This document shows, in pieces, positions 54,455 to 63,921 of a stretch of 64,000 bases of DNA. The notes below the pieces were generated by a model, which was given only the letters and a program-made list of their open reading frames with translations, was not told the origin of the DNA and did not search any database. Numbering within the stretch: the stretch's first letter is position 1; each line of letters starts with the position of its first letter. This stretch comes from RCC90-49c sp051016155 (GTDB taxonomy: Bacteria; Bacteroidota; Bacteroidia; Cytophagales; Amoebophilaceae), in assembly GCA_051016155.1 (NCBI GenBank), contig CP136537.1, forward strand, positions 1,054,001-1,118,000, in the 5' to 3' direction. A program made the translations under genes and the position numbers.

Positions 54455-54835
54455 TTAGTCTTTTTGGAGCTCCTCGAGCTCTCCTTGGCTCAGACCTGTG
54501 GCGAAGTTGGGCTTCTCTTGTTGCTGGCGAACGCTCTTGCGGACGATGCCTAGGACGTCCTCTGCTACTTTGACGGGTAGGAGCTCATCGGGCTTGCGCT
54601 CATGGCTGAAGATGAAGAACATTTCTGTTGAGCCCTTTTTGGTCAGGGCCTTGTAGAGGACGTCGGCATAGCGCTGCTTGCCTTTCAGGGAGGTGTCGTA
54701 GGGGGTGAGGATGTCCCAGCCTACTTCTTGTTGGATGTCTTTGTCTGGGTAGATGGTCAGGAATTCCTTGGCCAGTTCAAGGTTCTGCATGAGGTCTTTA
54801 AAGTAACGGTCATGGGGCTGGTCTCTTTTTCTCAT
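54455..54835 (-). pseudogene. Internally deleted Rpn-family nuclease
   Basis: A 126-residue frame with a good N-terminus (MRKRDQPHDRYFKDLMQNLE) and the nuclease core YADVLYKA and FFIFSHERKPDE. It then jumps to FATGLSQGELEELQKD, the last part of the shared Rpn tail. About 170 residues present in the relative at 38934 are missing, without a stop or frameshift. It may be a remnant or a mini-protein. The gap to secDF (54281-54454) shows nothing. Confidence 0.75.
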
Positions 54836-54948
54836 GAGACAAATCTAATGTCCAGTTTCTATAATGTCTCTAGCAGTGTTTTTAGGGTTTCAAGATAGGT
54901 CCAATAATACAATGACCTCCCAATGTATACCTAGGGATGCTTTGGCTT

Positions 54949-55941
54949 TCACGCTGTATCTGCCGGATGATAGCAGCGGAGCAGATGGGTTTCGCTTTGC
55001 TGCGTAGGAGGAGGATACGCTTCTCGACAGACGTCTGTAGCCTTCCAGCAGCGAGGATGGAAGTGGCACCCTGCAGGCGGCGCTATAGGACTAGGGACAT
55101 CCCCTTGCAGCAGGATACGCTCTCTTTTGTGCGTTGGATCAGGCACAGGAATGGCTGAGAGCAAGGCTTGGGTATAAGGATGCTGTGGATGTTGGTAAAT
55201 GTCTTGAGCAGGCGCCATTTCAACTATTCTGCCTAAGTACATCACAGCCACGCGGTGTGAGATGAATTCGACCACTTTAAGATCATGGGCAATAAAGAGG
55301 TAGCTGAGTCCTAACTCTTTTTGTAGGTCCATCAACAGGTTGATCACCTGGGCTTGGATAGAAACATCCAGTGCTGACACTGCTTCGTCACAGACAATAA
55401 ACTGGGGGTCGACTGCCAATGCTCTGGCAATGCAGATGCGCTGCCGTTGGCCGCCAGAAAATTCATGCGGATACTTACGCAAAGCTTCCTTGGGGAGCTG
55501 CACATATTCGAGCAGTGCGTGCAAGCGCTGTTGACGCGCTGCTGGCGTAGGACAGAGTTGGTGAATTCTGAGCGGCTCTTCTAGAATGGTTTGTACCGTC
55601 ATGCGCGGATTGAGCGAAGCATACGGGTCTTGGAAGATGATTTGCATCTTACGACGTATGGCACGTAAGGCAGTAGCATTGAGCTGGGTGACATCAGTGC
55701 CATCGAAGAGCACTTGCCCGGCGCTAGGCTCGATCAGACGCAGCAGGGCACGGCCCAAGGTGCTTTTACCACACCCTGACTCTCCTACTAGCCCCAGAGT
55801 CTCTCCTTTCTTGATCTTAAAGCTCACCCCATCTACTGCATTCACCTGACCCACTTGCCTCCCTAAAAGCCCTCCTCGAATGGGAAAGTATTTGGAAAGC
55901 TGCTTTACTTCTAAAAGATAGGCATTGCTTGCTGATGTCAT
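54949..55941 (-). CDS. oppF: Oligopeptide ABC transporter ATP-binding protein OppF
   Basis: A 330-residue ATPase with Walker A GESGCGKST, signature FSGGQRQRICIARALA, Walker B FIVCDEAVSALD, and the oligopeptide-type C-terminal Cys block GCHFHPRCWKATDVC. Last gene of the opp operon, 7 bases after oppD. It powers peptide uptake together with OppD. Confidence 0.94.
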   Translation of the reverse strand: MTSASNAYLLEVKQLSKYFPIRGGLLGRQVGQVNAVDGVSFKIKKGETLGLVGESGCGKSTLGRALLRLIEPSAGQVLFDGTDVTQLNATALRAIRRKMQIIFQDPYASLNPRMTVQTILEEPLRIHQLCPTPAARQQRLHALLEYVQLPKEALRKYPHEFSGGQRQRICIARALAVDPQFIVCDEAVSALDVSIQAQVINLLMDLQKELGLSYLFIAHDLKVVEFISHRVAVMYLGRIVEMAPAQDIYQHPQHPYTQALLSAIPVPDPTHKRERILLQGDVPSPIAPPAGCHFHPRCWKATDVCREAYPPPTQQSETHLLRCYHPADTA

Positions 55942-55948
55942 GGCTGCG

Positions 55949-56953
55949 TTATTTTTGAACAGTGCTCTGTAAAGGATGAAAACAAGCAGCTAGGTGCTGC
56001 GGGGCTACCTCTCGAAGCGTCGGGTCTCCTTGCTTGCCCCGACAAGCCTCGTCTGCGCGCTGGCAACGGGCTTGGAAGTTGCATCCTAAGGGAAGCTGAG
56101 ATAGTGAAGGAACAGTTCCTTCGATGGTGGGTAATCTTTGTAGTTTCTCTGCTTGTACATGCTCCAGCGATGGAATAGACGCTAACAGCCCCTGGGTGTA
56201 GGGATGCGCAGGGCGACTAAACAAGGTCTGTACGGCTGCTCTTTCCACAATTTTGCCGCAATACATGACAGCTACTTCGTCGCACATTTCGGCCACCACG
56301 CCTAGGTCATGGGTAATCAAGACAATGCCCATGTTTGTTTCTTCTTGTAGCTTGCGCATCAGGTCAAGAATCTGTGCCTGAATGGTCACATCCAGCGCTG
56401 TAGTGGGTTCGTCGGCAATCAAGATAGTAGGCTCGCAGGCCAAGGCCATGGCAATCATGATACGCTGCCGCATCCCGCCAGAGAGCTGGTGAGGATACTC
56501 GCGTATTCTCTTCTCAGGCGCAGGGATGCCTACCAGTTGCAGCAGTTCTATACAGCGATCGCGGGCTTCTTGAGGCTTCATAGACTGGTGCAGCAGCAAA
56601 GTCTCTTGAATTTGGTCACCTACGGTATAGACAGGATTCAGTGAGGTCATGGGCTCTTGAAAAATCATAGAGATTTTGTTACCTCGCATGGCCTGCATAT
56701 CCTGCTCCGAAAGTTGTAAGAGGTCTTGCCCTTGCAATAGCACTTCTCCTTGAGCCACGATGCCTGTGGGAGGCGCAATGAGCCGCATGATCGACAACGC
56801 AATCGTGGACTTGCCAGAGCCAGACTCGCCCACAATGCCTAGCGACTGACCTTTGTACAGCTCAAAATCAACGCCATCTACTGCTGTCACTATGCCTTGC
56901 GCGGTTCTGAACTGAGTAACCAACTGCTTTACTTCTAGTATCTTTTCAGCCAT
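55949..56953 (-). CDS. oppD: Oligopeptide ABC transporter ATP-binding protein OppD
   Basis: A 334-residue ATPase with Walker A GESGSGKST, signature LSGGMRQRIMIAMALA, Walker B ILIADEPTTALD and the C-terminal block GCNFQARCQRADEAC. Starts 3 bases after oppC ends. Pairs with OppF as the heterodimeric motor. Confidence 0.95.
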   Translation of the reverse strand: MAEKILEVKQLVTQFRTAQGIVTAVDGVDFELYKGQSLGIVGESGSGKSTIALSIMRLIAPPTGIVAQGEVLLQGQDLLQLSEQDMQAMRGNKISMIFQEPMTSLNPVYTVGDQIQETLLLHQSMKPQEARDRCIELLQLVGIPAPEKRIREYPHQLSGGMRQRIMIAMALACEPTILIADEPTTALDVTIQAQILDLMRKLQEETNMGIVLITHDLGVVAEMCDEVAVMYCGKIVERAAVQTLFSRPAHPYTQGLLASIPSLEHVQAEKLQRLPTIEGTVPSLSQLPLGCNFQARCQRADEACRGKQGDPTLREVAPQHLAACFHPLQSTVQK

Positions 56954-56956
56954 TCG

Positions 56957-57817
56957 TTATTTTCCTTTTAGCTTGGGGTCTAGGGCATCTCTCAGGGCGT
57001 CACTAAGGATATTGAAGGCCAGCACAATCAAAAACATAGCTAGGGTGGCAAAAGCCAGCTCCCACCAAACGCCGCGCGTTAGCTCTACTTTGGCATCATC
57101 GATCATAATGCCCCAACTGGGACTGCCTTGCACGCCCAAGCCTAAGTAAGAAAGAATTACTTCAGACTTGATGGCAGACTGAAAGACCAAGGAGAAGCGA
57201 ATGATGACGATGTGCAGCACATTGGGCAGGATGTGTATGAACAGTCTACGGAAATGACTGGCCCCAATGGCCACAGCAGCCTGTACATATTCTCGGTCTT
57301 TGTGGCGTTTGACCTCACCTCTGATCAGCCGGCACAGCTCTACCCAGTTGGTCACGCCCAGGGCAATGTAAACAGCGAGAATGCCTTTGCCTAGGATGAA
57401 GGTGAGCGCAATAAGCAATATCATATTGGGAATAGAGGACAGGGTGCTGTAGAGCCACACAACGAGCTCGTCTACTATACCGCCAAAGTACCCTGCCAAA
57501 GCGCCTAGGGCTACACCTATGGTAATGGCAATGATGCCTACGACAAATCCAACACTCATGGCCACTTCTGCGCCTTTAATCACTTTGGCCACTACGCTAC
57601 GGCCAAAAATGTCAGTCCCAAACCAGTGTTGCAAACTAGGCGCTTCATAAGAAGCCCCTACTTCTGCCTTCCAGTCGCTCGCCATCCAACCCCAGTGGGC
57701 CAATAGCGCTGTGATGATATACAAGAGCACAATGGCCAAAGCAGCAGTGGTTAGCTTACTTTGGAACAAGCGGCATAGGGCATCTGACCATAATGGCCGA
57801 GTAGGAGTAGCTGTCAT
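56957..57817 (-). CDS. oppC: Oligopeptide ABC transporter permease OppC
   Basis: A 286-residue permease with about six membrane segments. It has the N-terminal OppC-type block, HWFGTDIFGRSVVAKVIKGA, and the coupling EAA-like loop EYVQAAVAIGASHFRRLFIH with ILPNVL. It follows oppB by 16 bases. Confidence 0.94.
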   Translation of the reverse strand: MTATPTRPLWSDALCRLFQSKLTTAALAIVLLYIITALLAHWGWMASDWKAEVGASYEAPSLQHWFGTDIFGRSVVAKVIKGAEVAMSVGFVVGIIAITIGVALGALAGYFGGIVDELVVWLYSTLSSIPNMILLIALTFILGKGILAVYIALGVTNWVELCRLIRGEVKRHKDREYVQAAVAIGASHFRRLFIHILPNVLHIVIIRFSLVFQSAIKSEVILSYLGLGVQGSPSWGIMIDDAKVELTRGVWWELAFATLAMFLIVLAFNILSDALRDALDPKLKGK

Positions 57818-57833
57818 CGCTGGGTAGTTTGAA

Positions 57834-58775
57834 CTACTGTAACTTTACGCGTGGGTCTACCAGGGTGTAGAGGATGTCCGCAGTAACATTAAACGTAATA
57901 CACACAATAGATAGGAGGGTGGTCATGGCTTTGAGCACAGGGAAGTCGGAGTTATTGATGGCATTCAGGACGATATTGCCTAGACCAGGAATGGCAAAGA
58001 AGTTCTCTATCAGCAGAGCCCCTAAGATCAGCGTAGGCAATTGTACTACTAAATGGGTGATGATAGGAATCATGGCATTCTTTAATACATGCTTGAACAA
58101 GATGATGCGTTCTGAAAGGCCTTTGGCCTTGGCTGTACGGACGTAATCTTGGTACACTTCGTCTAGCATGACTGTTCTATAAAAACGCACATCAGGGCCA
58201 ATGCTCAGGACGATCCAGATAATACCTGGTAAAAGGATGTAAGGAATAAAATCAGGAAAGCCATATTCATAGCCAGCAATCTCAAACCAACCCAGTTTGT
58301 AAGCGAACAGCCACTGGCCGAAAAGGATGTATGCAAGCACGGAGATGCTCATCATCGTCACACTAGTTACGACCAAGAGCTGATCCAGCAGCGTCCCCCG
58401 AAAGAAAGCAGCAAGTAGAGAGATAGCAATGGCTGCCAAGCTGGCTAGGATAAAAGACGGTATTGACAAAGTGAGTGAAGCATAGGCGCCACTACGAATC
58501 ATCTGAACAATCTGCTGCTTGGTGTTCCAAGACCTACCAAAATCAAAGGTGAAGACAGACTTGAGCGTATCGAGATACTGCACCAATAAAGGCCTGTCTA
58601 AGCCTAACTCATGCCTAAGCTCTGCCATCTGCTGGGGTGTAGCATACTTGCCTAACAGCACAGTCGTAGGATCGCCCGCTACTATATTGAACAGTATAAA
58701 GATCACCAAAGTGACGCCGATCAGGATAGGGACGGCGTAGAGCAGTCTTCTAATGATGTAGTAGTACGTATTCAT
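57834..58775 (-). CDS. oppB: Oligopeptide ABC transporter permease OppB
   Basis: A 313-residue permease with six membrane segments. It starts YYIIRRLLYAVPILIGVTLV and has DYVRTAKAKGLSERIILFKH, the EAA-type loop, and a final ADILYTLVDPRVKLQ. It follows oppA by 17 bases. Confidence 0.94.
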   Translation of the reverse strand: MNTYYYIIRRLLYAVPILIGVTLVIFILFNIVAGDPTTVLLGKYATPQQMAELRHELGLDRPLLVQYLDTLKSVFTFDFGRSWNTKQQIVQMIRSGAYASLTLSIPSFILASLAAIAISLLAAFFRGTLLDQLLVVTSVTMMSISVLAYILFGQWLFAYKLGWFEIAGYEYGFPDFIPYILLPGIIWIVLSIGPDVRFYRTVMLDEVYQDYVRTAKAKGLSERIILFKHVLKNAMIPIITHLVVQLPTLILGALLIENFFAIPGLGNIVLNAINNSDFPVLKAMTTLLSIVCITFNVTADILYTLVDPRVKLQ

Positions 58776-58792
58776 GCAATGGCTAGATAGGC

Positions 58793-60577
58793 TTATAGCT
58801 TGGGCTTCAGTGCCCGCTGCTGCTCTAGGTCAATGTTGATGTACTGAGCTGAGCCATAATGAAAGTCAGAGATGAGATAGTTTTTGACCCAACCTTGATA
58901 GAGCACAGGCCTAATTGGATGAGCAATATAGATGGCCGGTACGCTTTCTGCGGCTATCTTGTTAAGCTGCTCATAGTGCGTTGTCCTTTCTGCAGAAGGA
59001 GACATCGACGTGGCTTTTTCATACAAGGCATTAAATGCAGGATCACTGAAATTGAGCCCAATGCCCATACTTTGATCAGACTTGTACAGCAGCTGGAAGA
59101 AAGTCTCCGCGTCAGGATAGTCTGCCGACCAGCTAATCGCATGCATCATGGTTTCTTTTTGGTGCATTTTCTTTTGCAGCTCAGGGAATAGGTTGGGGAC
59201 AACCTGCACCTGCACACCTATGGCTTCCATACATTTCTGGAAGAACTCTCCTTTTTGTTTCAGCGTAGTTTGAGCATTCACATCCAGCGTGATGACAGGT
59301 AAGCCTTTTCCTTCTGGGTAGCCTGCTTCTACCAATAGCTGTTTGGCTTTTTCTGGATTGTAGGTGGCGTTAGAATTCACATAATCTGCTTGATAGCCTG
59401 CCAGCCCTGGTGGCACAATGGATTGCGCCAACACTGCAGTGTTATTGTAGAACAGCTCATTGTAACGCTCTCTGTCAAAGGCCATAGAGAGGGCTTGACG
59501 GAGTTTGAGGTTACTTTTGAACAGCGGATGGCCATTATTAATGACAAAGAAGCTTGTGTTGACTTCTGGTTCATAGAACAGCTGAAATCCTTTTTGCTGG
59601 AGCTCAGGGAGAAGGACCTTGTTATAGATCACTTCGGTAAAAATGTTATCATTTGATATGTCAATGATGTCCACCTGCCCCTTCTTGAACTTAAGCCATC
59701 GGGGCTGCTCTTCAGGAATAATGTGCATCACTACCTCGTCTACTAAGGGTAGCCTTTTGCCTGCATCTGCCAGCATATGCTGATAGGCTTCAGCAGCTTC
59801 AGTCGGGTAGTATTTTTCTCTGAAGGTGGGATTTTTGCGGTAGATCACCTTGTTGGCTTGTGGATTGAAGGCCTCAGTCATAAAAGGCCCTGTGCCCACA
59901 GGGTGGTTGATGAATTCTTTGCCATAGTGCTCTACTGCTTCTTGCGGCACAGCATAGGTAAACTGCATGGCCAGCGCATCTAAAAACTGAGGCCAGGGCT
60001 GATTGAGGGTAAACCGCAAAGTGTATCGATCCTGTGCCTGCAGGCCAGCAACAGGCGCTGCGTAGTCTGCTTGAGTGGCTTGAATGCACTGCTCGCGCCA
60101 CGCATCCAGCCCTTTGATCTTGCCTGCCAGCAAACTGAACCAGGGCGACTGACTCTTGGGGTCAGCGATTCTTTTGATGCTGTAGACAAAGTCTTCGGCC
60201 ACCAGCTCTCTGCCTTGGCCTGCTGGAAAGCAAGCGTTGTCATGAAACTTAACACCTTCTTTAAGTTTAAAGATGTAGGTAAGGCCATCTGTTGACACAG
60301 TGGGCATGGCTTCAGCCAGATTAGGAATCAGCTCATAGGGGCGTTTGAGGTAGTCGTATTCCATGAGGCCTTCATATATTTTGCTGGCTTCGCGGTTGGC
60401 ATAGGTGCTGCTGACTTGCACAGGGTCCAAGCTGTCAATCTTGGCGTTGCAAACGGTTACTAAACTTTTCTTGTTAGGATCTGGCGACTTGGGGGATTGC
60501 CTTACAAAAATCCCTATCGCGATAGCGCCTATCACGACCATGGCTATCGACTTAAAGTTAAGATTTGTATTCTTCAT
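58793..60577 (-). CDS. oppA: Oligopeptide-binding protein OppA (SBP family 5)
   Basis: A 594-residue extracytoplasmic binding protein. Family-5 features are DSLDPVQVSSTYANREASKI, YEGLMEYD, FKLKEGVKFHDNACF and NHPVGTGPFMTEAF. The N-terminus has one hydrophobic segment (about 10-25) without a lipobox cysteine, so it is either membrane-anchored or cleaved by signal peptidase I. First gene of the operon oppA-B-C-D-F. It suggests reliance on imported peptides. Confidence 0.93.
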   Translation of the reverse strand: MKNTNLNFKSIAMVVIGAIAIGIFVRQSPKSPDPNKKSLVTVCNAKIDSLDPVQVSSTYANREASKIYEGLMEYDYLKRPYELIPNLAEAMPTVSTDGLTYIFKLKEGVKFHDNACFPAGQGRELVAEDFVYSIKRIADPKSQSPWFSLLAGKIKGLDAWREQCIQATQADYAAPVAGLQAQDRYTLRFTLNQPWPQFLDALAMQFTYAVPQEAVEHYGKEFINHPVGTGPFMTEAFNPQANKVIYRKNPTFREKYYPTEAAEAYQHMLADAGKRLPLVDEVVMHIIPEEQPRWLKFKKGQVDIIDISNDNIFTEVIYNKVLLPELQQKGFQLFYEPEVNTSFFVINNGHPLFKSNLKLRQALSMAFDRERYNELFYNNTAVLAQSIVPPGLAGYQADYVNSNATYNPEKAKQLLVEAGYPEGKGLPVITLDVNAQTTLKQKGEFFQKCMEAIGVQVQVVPNLFPELQKKMHQKETMMHAISWSADYPDAETFFQLLYKSDQSMGIGLNFSDPAFNALYEKATSMSPSAERTTHYEQLNKIAAESVPAIYIAHPIRPVLYQGWVKNYLISDFHYGSAQYINIDLEQQRALKPKL

Positions 60578-60744
60578 TGTTGCTGGATTTATTGTTCAAG
60601 TAAGTTGAGACACCAGGGTGCCAGGTTTCCAGGCGTTGATACCGCATCCAGGGCTGTAAGATAGTAGTTTTTTGCAGAACGGCCACAAGCTGGCCCTACA
60701 CAAGGAGCTAGGTTAAGTACCACAGACACTCCTGGACAAGAAAG

Positions 60745-60775
60745 TTGTCAGCGTCAGAAGGGTCGTCTATATTTG
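60745..60775 (+). promoter_or_regulatory. Predicted promoter of the ankyrin lipoprotein gene
   Basis: TTG at 60745-60747, 20 bases, then TATATTTG at 60768-60775, a perfect consensus. The likely start codon is 118 bases further, leaving a fairly long leader. The rest of the 316-base gap after oppA shows nothing else. Confidence 0.7.
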
Positions 60776-60893
60776 CGATCTACAAAGACGCGAAAACATA
60801 CCTGTAAGCAAGGTAGCCCTCTAAAGAAATGTAAACTTCATTGCCGTCCTAAATTGATAGAAAATGCTATCGAAAATAGCAGAGAATACTACT

Positions 60894-61784
60894 ATGGTGA
60901 AAAGGTTAACGCTTGTGATGCTCTTGGGGCTACTGATTGTGTTTACACAGTGCAGTAATGATGATGGCGGGGAGGGTTCTTCTCCGTCCCCCACTTCACC
61001 CACCAGTTCTTCCCCACCTGTAGGCCCTGATGACCCCCCTCCTGCCCCACCGGCAAACACGCCCAAAGAAGTGGATGCAATACCTACTTCAACTCCAGCA
61101 GGGAAAAAGCTTAAAGATTTGCTCAAGAAGATGGTGGAGGGGACGGATAGTACGTCTCCACAGGGTCAAGTAGACCTCCTCAACAGAGCTATATCCACAG
61201 GTGACGAGGGAGTAGCTTTGGCCTTTATAGAAAAAGCAAAGGAAAAAAAATTGGACCTAGATACGGAAACTGCTGGAGGCACAACGCCTTTACAAATGGC
61301 TGCACATAAAGGCAGCGTAAATATTATCAGAGCACTTGCTAAGGCGGGAGTGGACGTAAATAAGGCCCACGCCAACGGCAAGACGCCAGTGGACCTTGCT
61401 CTCGAAGCAGAGAACCTCAGTGCTATCGAAGCACTTGCTAATGCGGGGGCGGACGTAAACAGGGCCAACAAAGACGGCAAGCCGCCACTGCACCTTGCTG
61501 CCGAGAAGAACGCTAAGGGAGCTATCGAAGCACTTGCTAAGGCGGGAGCGGACGTAAATAAAGCCAACGATATCGGCATGACACCACTGCACGTTGCTGC
61601 ACAAAATGATAGTGCTGAGGCCGTTACAGCGCTCTTAGAAAAAGGAGCAGATGCTGCTTTGAAGACGAATATTAGGGGGATATATCCCGTCACTTGGGGG
61701 GGGGAGACCCCCTATCAATTGGCTAAAGACAAGAAGAGCCAAAAGGCCATCAAGGCATTTGAAGCTCAAAGTGTTAACAGTTAG
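60894..61784 (+). CDS. Ankyrin-repeat lipoprotein
   Basis: From ATG 60894, 296 residues (ATG 60864 would add 10 and displace the signal). Signal peptide LTLVMLLGLLIVFTQC with acidic +2 region SNDDGGE, a Pro/Ser linker, a helical segment, then about five 33-residue ankyrin repeats with TPLQMAAHKG, TPVDLALEAE, PPLHLAAEKN and TPLHVAAQND. Three repeats are also very similar in DNA, a sign of recent duplication. Ankyrin proteins often bind host proteins. The acidic residues after Cys resemble the Bacteroidota surface-export signal, so exposure on the cell surface is plausible. It has its own promoter and terminator. Confidence 0.88.
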   Translation: MVKRLTLVMLLGLLIVFTQCSNDDGGEGSSPSPTSPTSSSPPVGPDDPPPAPPANTPKEVDAIPTSTPAGKKLKDLLKKMVEGTDSTSPQGQVDLLNRAISTGDEGVALAFIEKAKEKKLDLDTETAGGTTPLQMAAHKGSVNIIRALAKAGVDVNKAHANGKTPVDLALEAENLSAIEALANAGADVNRANKDGKPPLHLAAEKNAKGAIEALAKAGADVNKANDIGMTPLHVAAQNDSAEAVTALLEKGADAALKTNIRGIYPVTWGGETPYQLAKDKKSQKAIKAFEAQSVNS

Positions 61785-61819
61785 CTACCAGTGGCGCACT
61801 GCCAATCAGCTCGTCAAGA

Positions 61820-61846
61820 GGCTCCTCTGATACAGGAGCCTTTTTT
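61820..61846 (+). terminator. Rho-independent terminator of the ankyrin gene
   Basis: Perfect 7-bp stem GGCTCCT (61820-61826) and AGGAGCC (61834-61840) with a 7-base loop, followed by six T. It lies 36 bases after the ankyrin stop. The following 380 bases to degP show no gene I can support. Confidence 0.88.
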
Positions 61847-62227
61847 GTCTATCAACGATCTGTTACGGCACAAGCCAAGGCCCCTCAGTATTGTATCACG
61901 CTGTCAGTCCATGAGGCCACCGTCGCAATAATGACAGCATAAATCCACTTTCGGTCAGCCTGCCCCCAGAGGCTGGTAAGTTGCAGAATAGTCGCCCTTT
62001 TCCTCTTCCCATGAACAGCGTACACCTGCTTGGATTGCGCCAGCAGATTGGAAGACTGTCTTCTGCGAATGACGGTTGCTCTTCTCTACAGCTCCCCCAA
62101 GCCTTCTTTTGGCGCCACTCCAGCAACTTTCTCACCGGCTGCTATAAAATTTCTTTTTGTTGGTTAGTTTTGTTGAGCTCCGGTTACAAATGGGTAAGCA
62201 CGTACAATTAATCCAATAAGCACCACC

Positions 62228-63727
62228 ATGATGCATCAGAGATCACTTTTTATCAGCACTGTTGCTGCGGCTTTGCTGGGAGGAGGCATAGCGCTGGGCA
62301 GCCATCAATACTTCCACGCACGACAAGCCGCGCCTTCGCTCACTTACGAGCCTACTATCACTCAGCCTCCTGTCCAGCTGGTAGGCCTGCCAGCAGATAC
62401 TCACCAAGGGCCCAATTTTGTCCATGCTGCCCAAGTGGCTACTCCTGCGGTAGTACACATTAAGGCCAAGCGTGCAGAAAAAACGACGTCAACAGCAGGG
62501 ACGAACAGTCCTCTGGACCGATTGCTCAAAGAGTTTTTTGGAGAAGGTTTTGATCTAGGCCCTAGAGAATACAGGAGCCCATCGCAGCAGGCCAGCGGCT
62601 CTGGCGTCATCATTGCTGCCAATGGATATATCGTGACTAATAACCACGTCATTGACGGATCAGACCAAATAGAGGTGACCTTAGATGATAACCGTCGGTA
62701 CACAGCCCAGCTCATAGGCCAAGACCCTGACACAGATCTGGCGCTATTAAAAATAGATGAGACAAGGCTCGCTTGTCTTCAGTTTGGCAATTCAGATAGA
62801 CTGCAGGTGGGCGAGTGGATTCTGGCGGTAGGCAATCCCTTTAATCTGACTTCTACAGTGACCAAAGGCATTGTCAGTGCCAAAGCCCGCAACATTAATG
62901 CTTTGCAAGACAAATCTCATATGCGGATCGAGGCCTTTATCCAAACAGATGCTGCCGTCAATCCAGGCAACAGTGGCGGAGCCTTGGTCACGCTCAACGG
63001 AGAGCTGGTAGGCATTAACACGGCCATTGCCACGCCTACAGGAGCGTTTGCCGGCTATTCTTTTGCCATTCCTTCTTCTATTGTCAAGAAGATTACAGAC
63101 GACTTGAAGAAGTACGGTACAGTGCAGCGCGCTATGTTGGGCGTAAGCATTAGAAACGTAGATGCTGATCTGGCTGAGAAGGAGGGACTGAGGCAACTCA
63201 GTGGCGTTTACGTGGCTGAGGTAAGCAAAAAGAGCGCTGCAGCCGAGGCAGGTATCCAAGCAGGAGACGTCATTGTGGCGATCAATAACCACAAGATTAA
63301 GAACTCTTCTCAGCTGCAAGAGCAGATTGCACTGTACAAGCCTGATGACCGAATACAGGTAACCTTCTATCGCAAAGCGCAGGAGAGGACAGTGACCGTA
63401 ACGCTGAAAAACGTAGCGCAGAAAGTGCAGGTGGCGCGTAGGGGAGATACGGTAGAAATAGAAGGAGCTGTGTTTGAGAACGTAGCCCAGGCCACGCAGC
63501 AGCAAATGAAGCTGGCAGGAGGGGGGCAGATCAAAACCTTGAAGGCAGGGCCGTGGAAACAAGCAGGGATCAAGCCTGGCTTTATCGTTACAGCCATTGA
63601 CCGAGAAGCCATAACGAATGTAGAACAGCTCGCTAACATTGTACAGCAAAAAGATGGCGGTATCTTGGTAGAAGGCTTTTATCCCAATGGTGTCAAAGCT
63701 TATTATGGAGTAGATTTGGACAGCTGA
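62228..63727 (+). CDS. degP: Periplasmic serine protease DegP/HtrA (Do)
   Basis: Envelope quality-control protease, 499 residues. A signal anchor or signal peptide (about 5-25) leads to a trypsin-like domain with His140 (TNNHVID), Asp170 (DPDTDLALLKI) and Ser249 (NPGNSGGAL), then two PDZ domains (about 300-390 and 410-495). The start is ATG 62228, with another ATG adjacent. It probably degrades misfolded exported proteins delivered through SecYEG and SecDF. Confidence 0.95.
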   Translation: MMHQRSLFISTVAAALLGGGIALGSHQYFHARQAAPSLTYEPTITQPPVQLVGLPADTHQGPNFVHAAQVATPAVVHIKAKRAEKTTSTAGTNSPLDRLLKEFFGEGFDLGPREYRSPSQQASGSGVIIAANGYIVTNNHVIDGSDQIEVTLDDNRRYTAQLIGQDPDTDLALLKIDETRLACLQFGNSDRLQVGEWILAVGNPFNLTSTVTKGIVSAKARNINALQDKSHMRIEAFIQTDAAVNPGNSGGALVTLNGELVGINTAIATPTGAFAGYSFAIPSSIVKKITDDLKKYGTVQRAMLGVSIRNVDADLAEKEGLRQLSGVYVAEVSKKSAAAEAGIQAGDVIVAINNHKIKNSSQLQEQIALYKPDDRIQVTFYRKAQERTVTVTLKNVAQKVQVARRGDTVEIEGAVFENVAQATQQQMKLAGGGQIKTLKAGPWKQAGIKPGFIVTAIDREAITNVEQLANIVQQKDGGILVEGFYPNGVKAYYGVDLDS

Positions 63728-63921
63728 AGAAGAGGCCAGCTTTATGATGAGGTGGTATTGCAAAACTCACCCAAGCCTTTCTCAAAAGAAATTAGATAAA
63801 GTCATAGCGCCTATTGCTCAATGCCCCATCCTGTTTTGTAAAGACTTCAATGCCTAGAACAGTCGCTGCATTGCCTGGTCAAAGCAGACCCTCATTGTAT
63901 AGAAAATTTGCTGACTCACCC

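Noticed and set aside
61323..61620. Regular DNA repeats that could suggest a CRISPR array
   Set aside because: They are 99-base in-frame units encoding ankyrin repeats. No CRISPR array or cas gene was seen anywhere in the window.
61896..62211. Overlapping frames of 79 and 76 codons on both strands before degP
   Set aside because: No signal, family motif or promoter; composition is not gene-like and the frames overlap antisense.
62792..63763. 323-codon minus-strand frame over degP
   Set aside because: Antisense shadow of the protease gene, Cys- and Arg-rich without recognisable domains.
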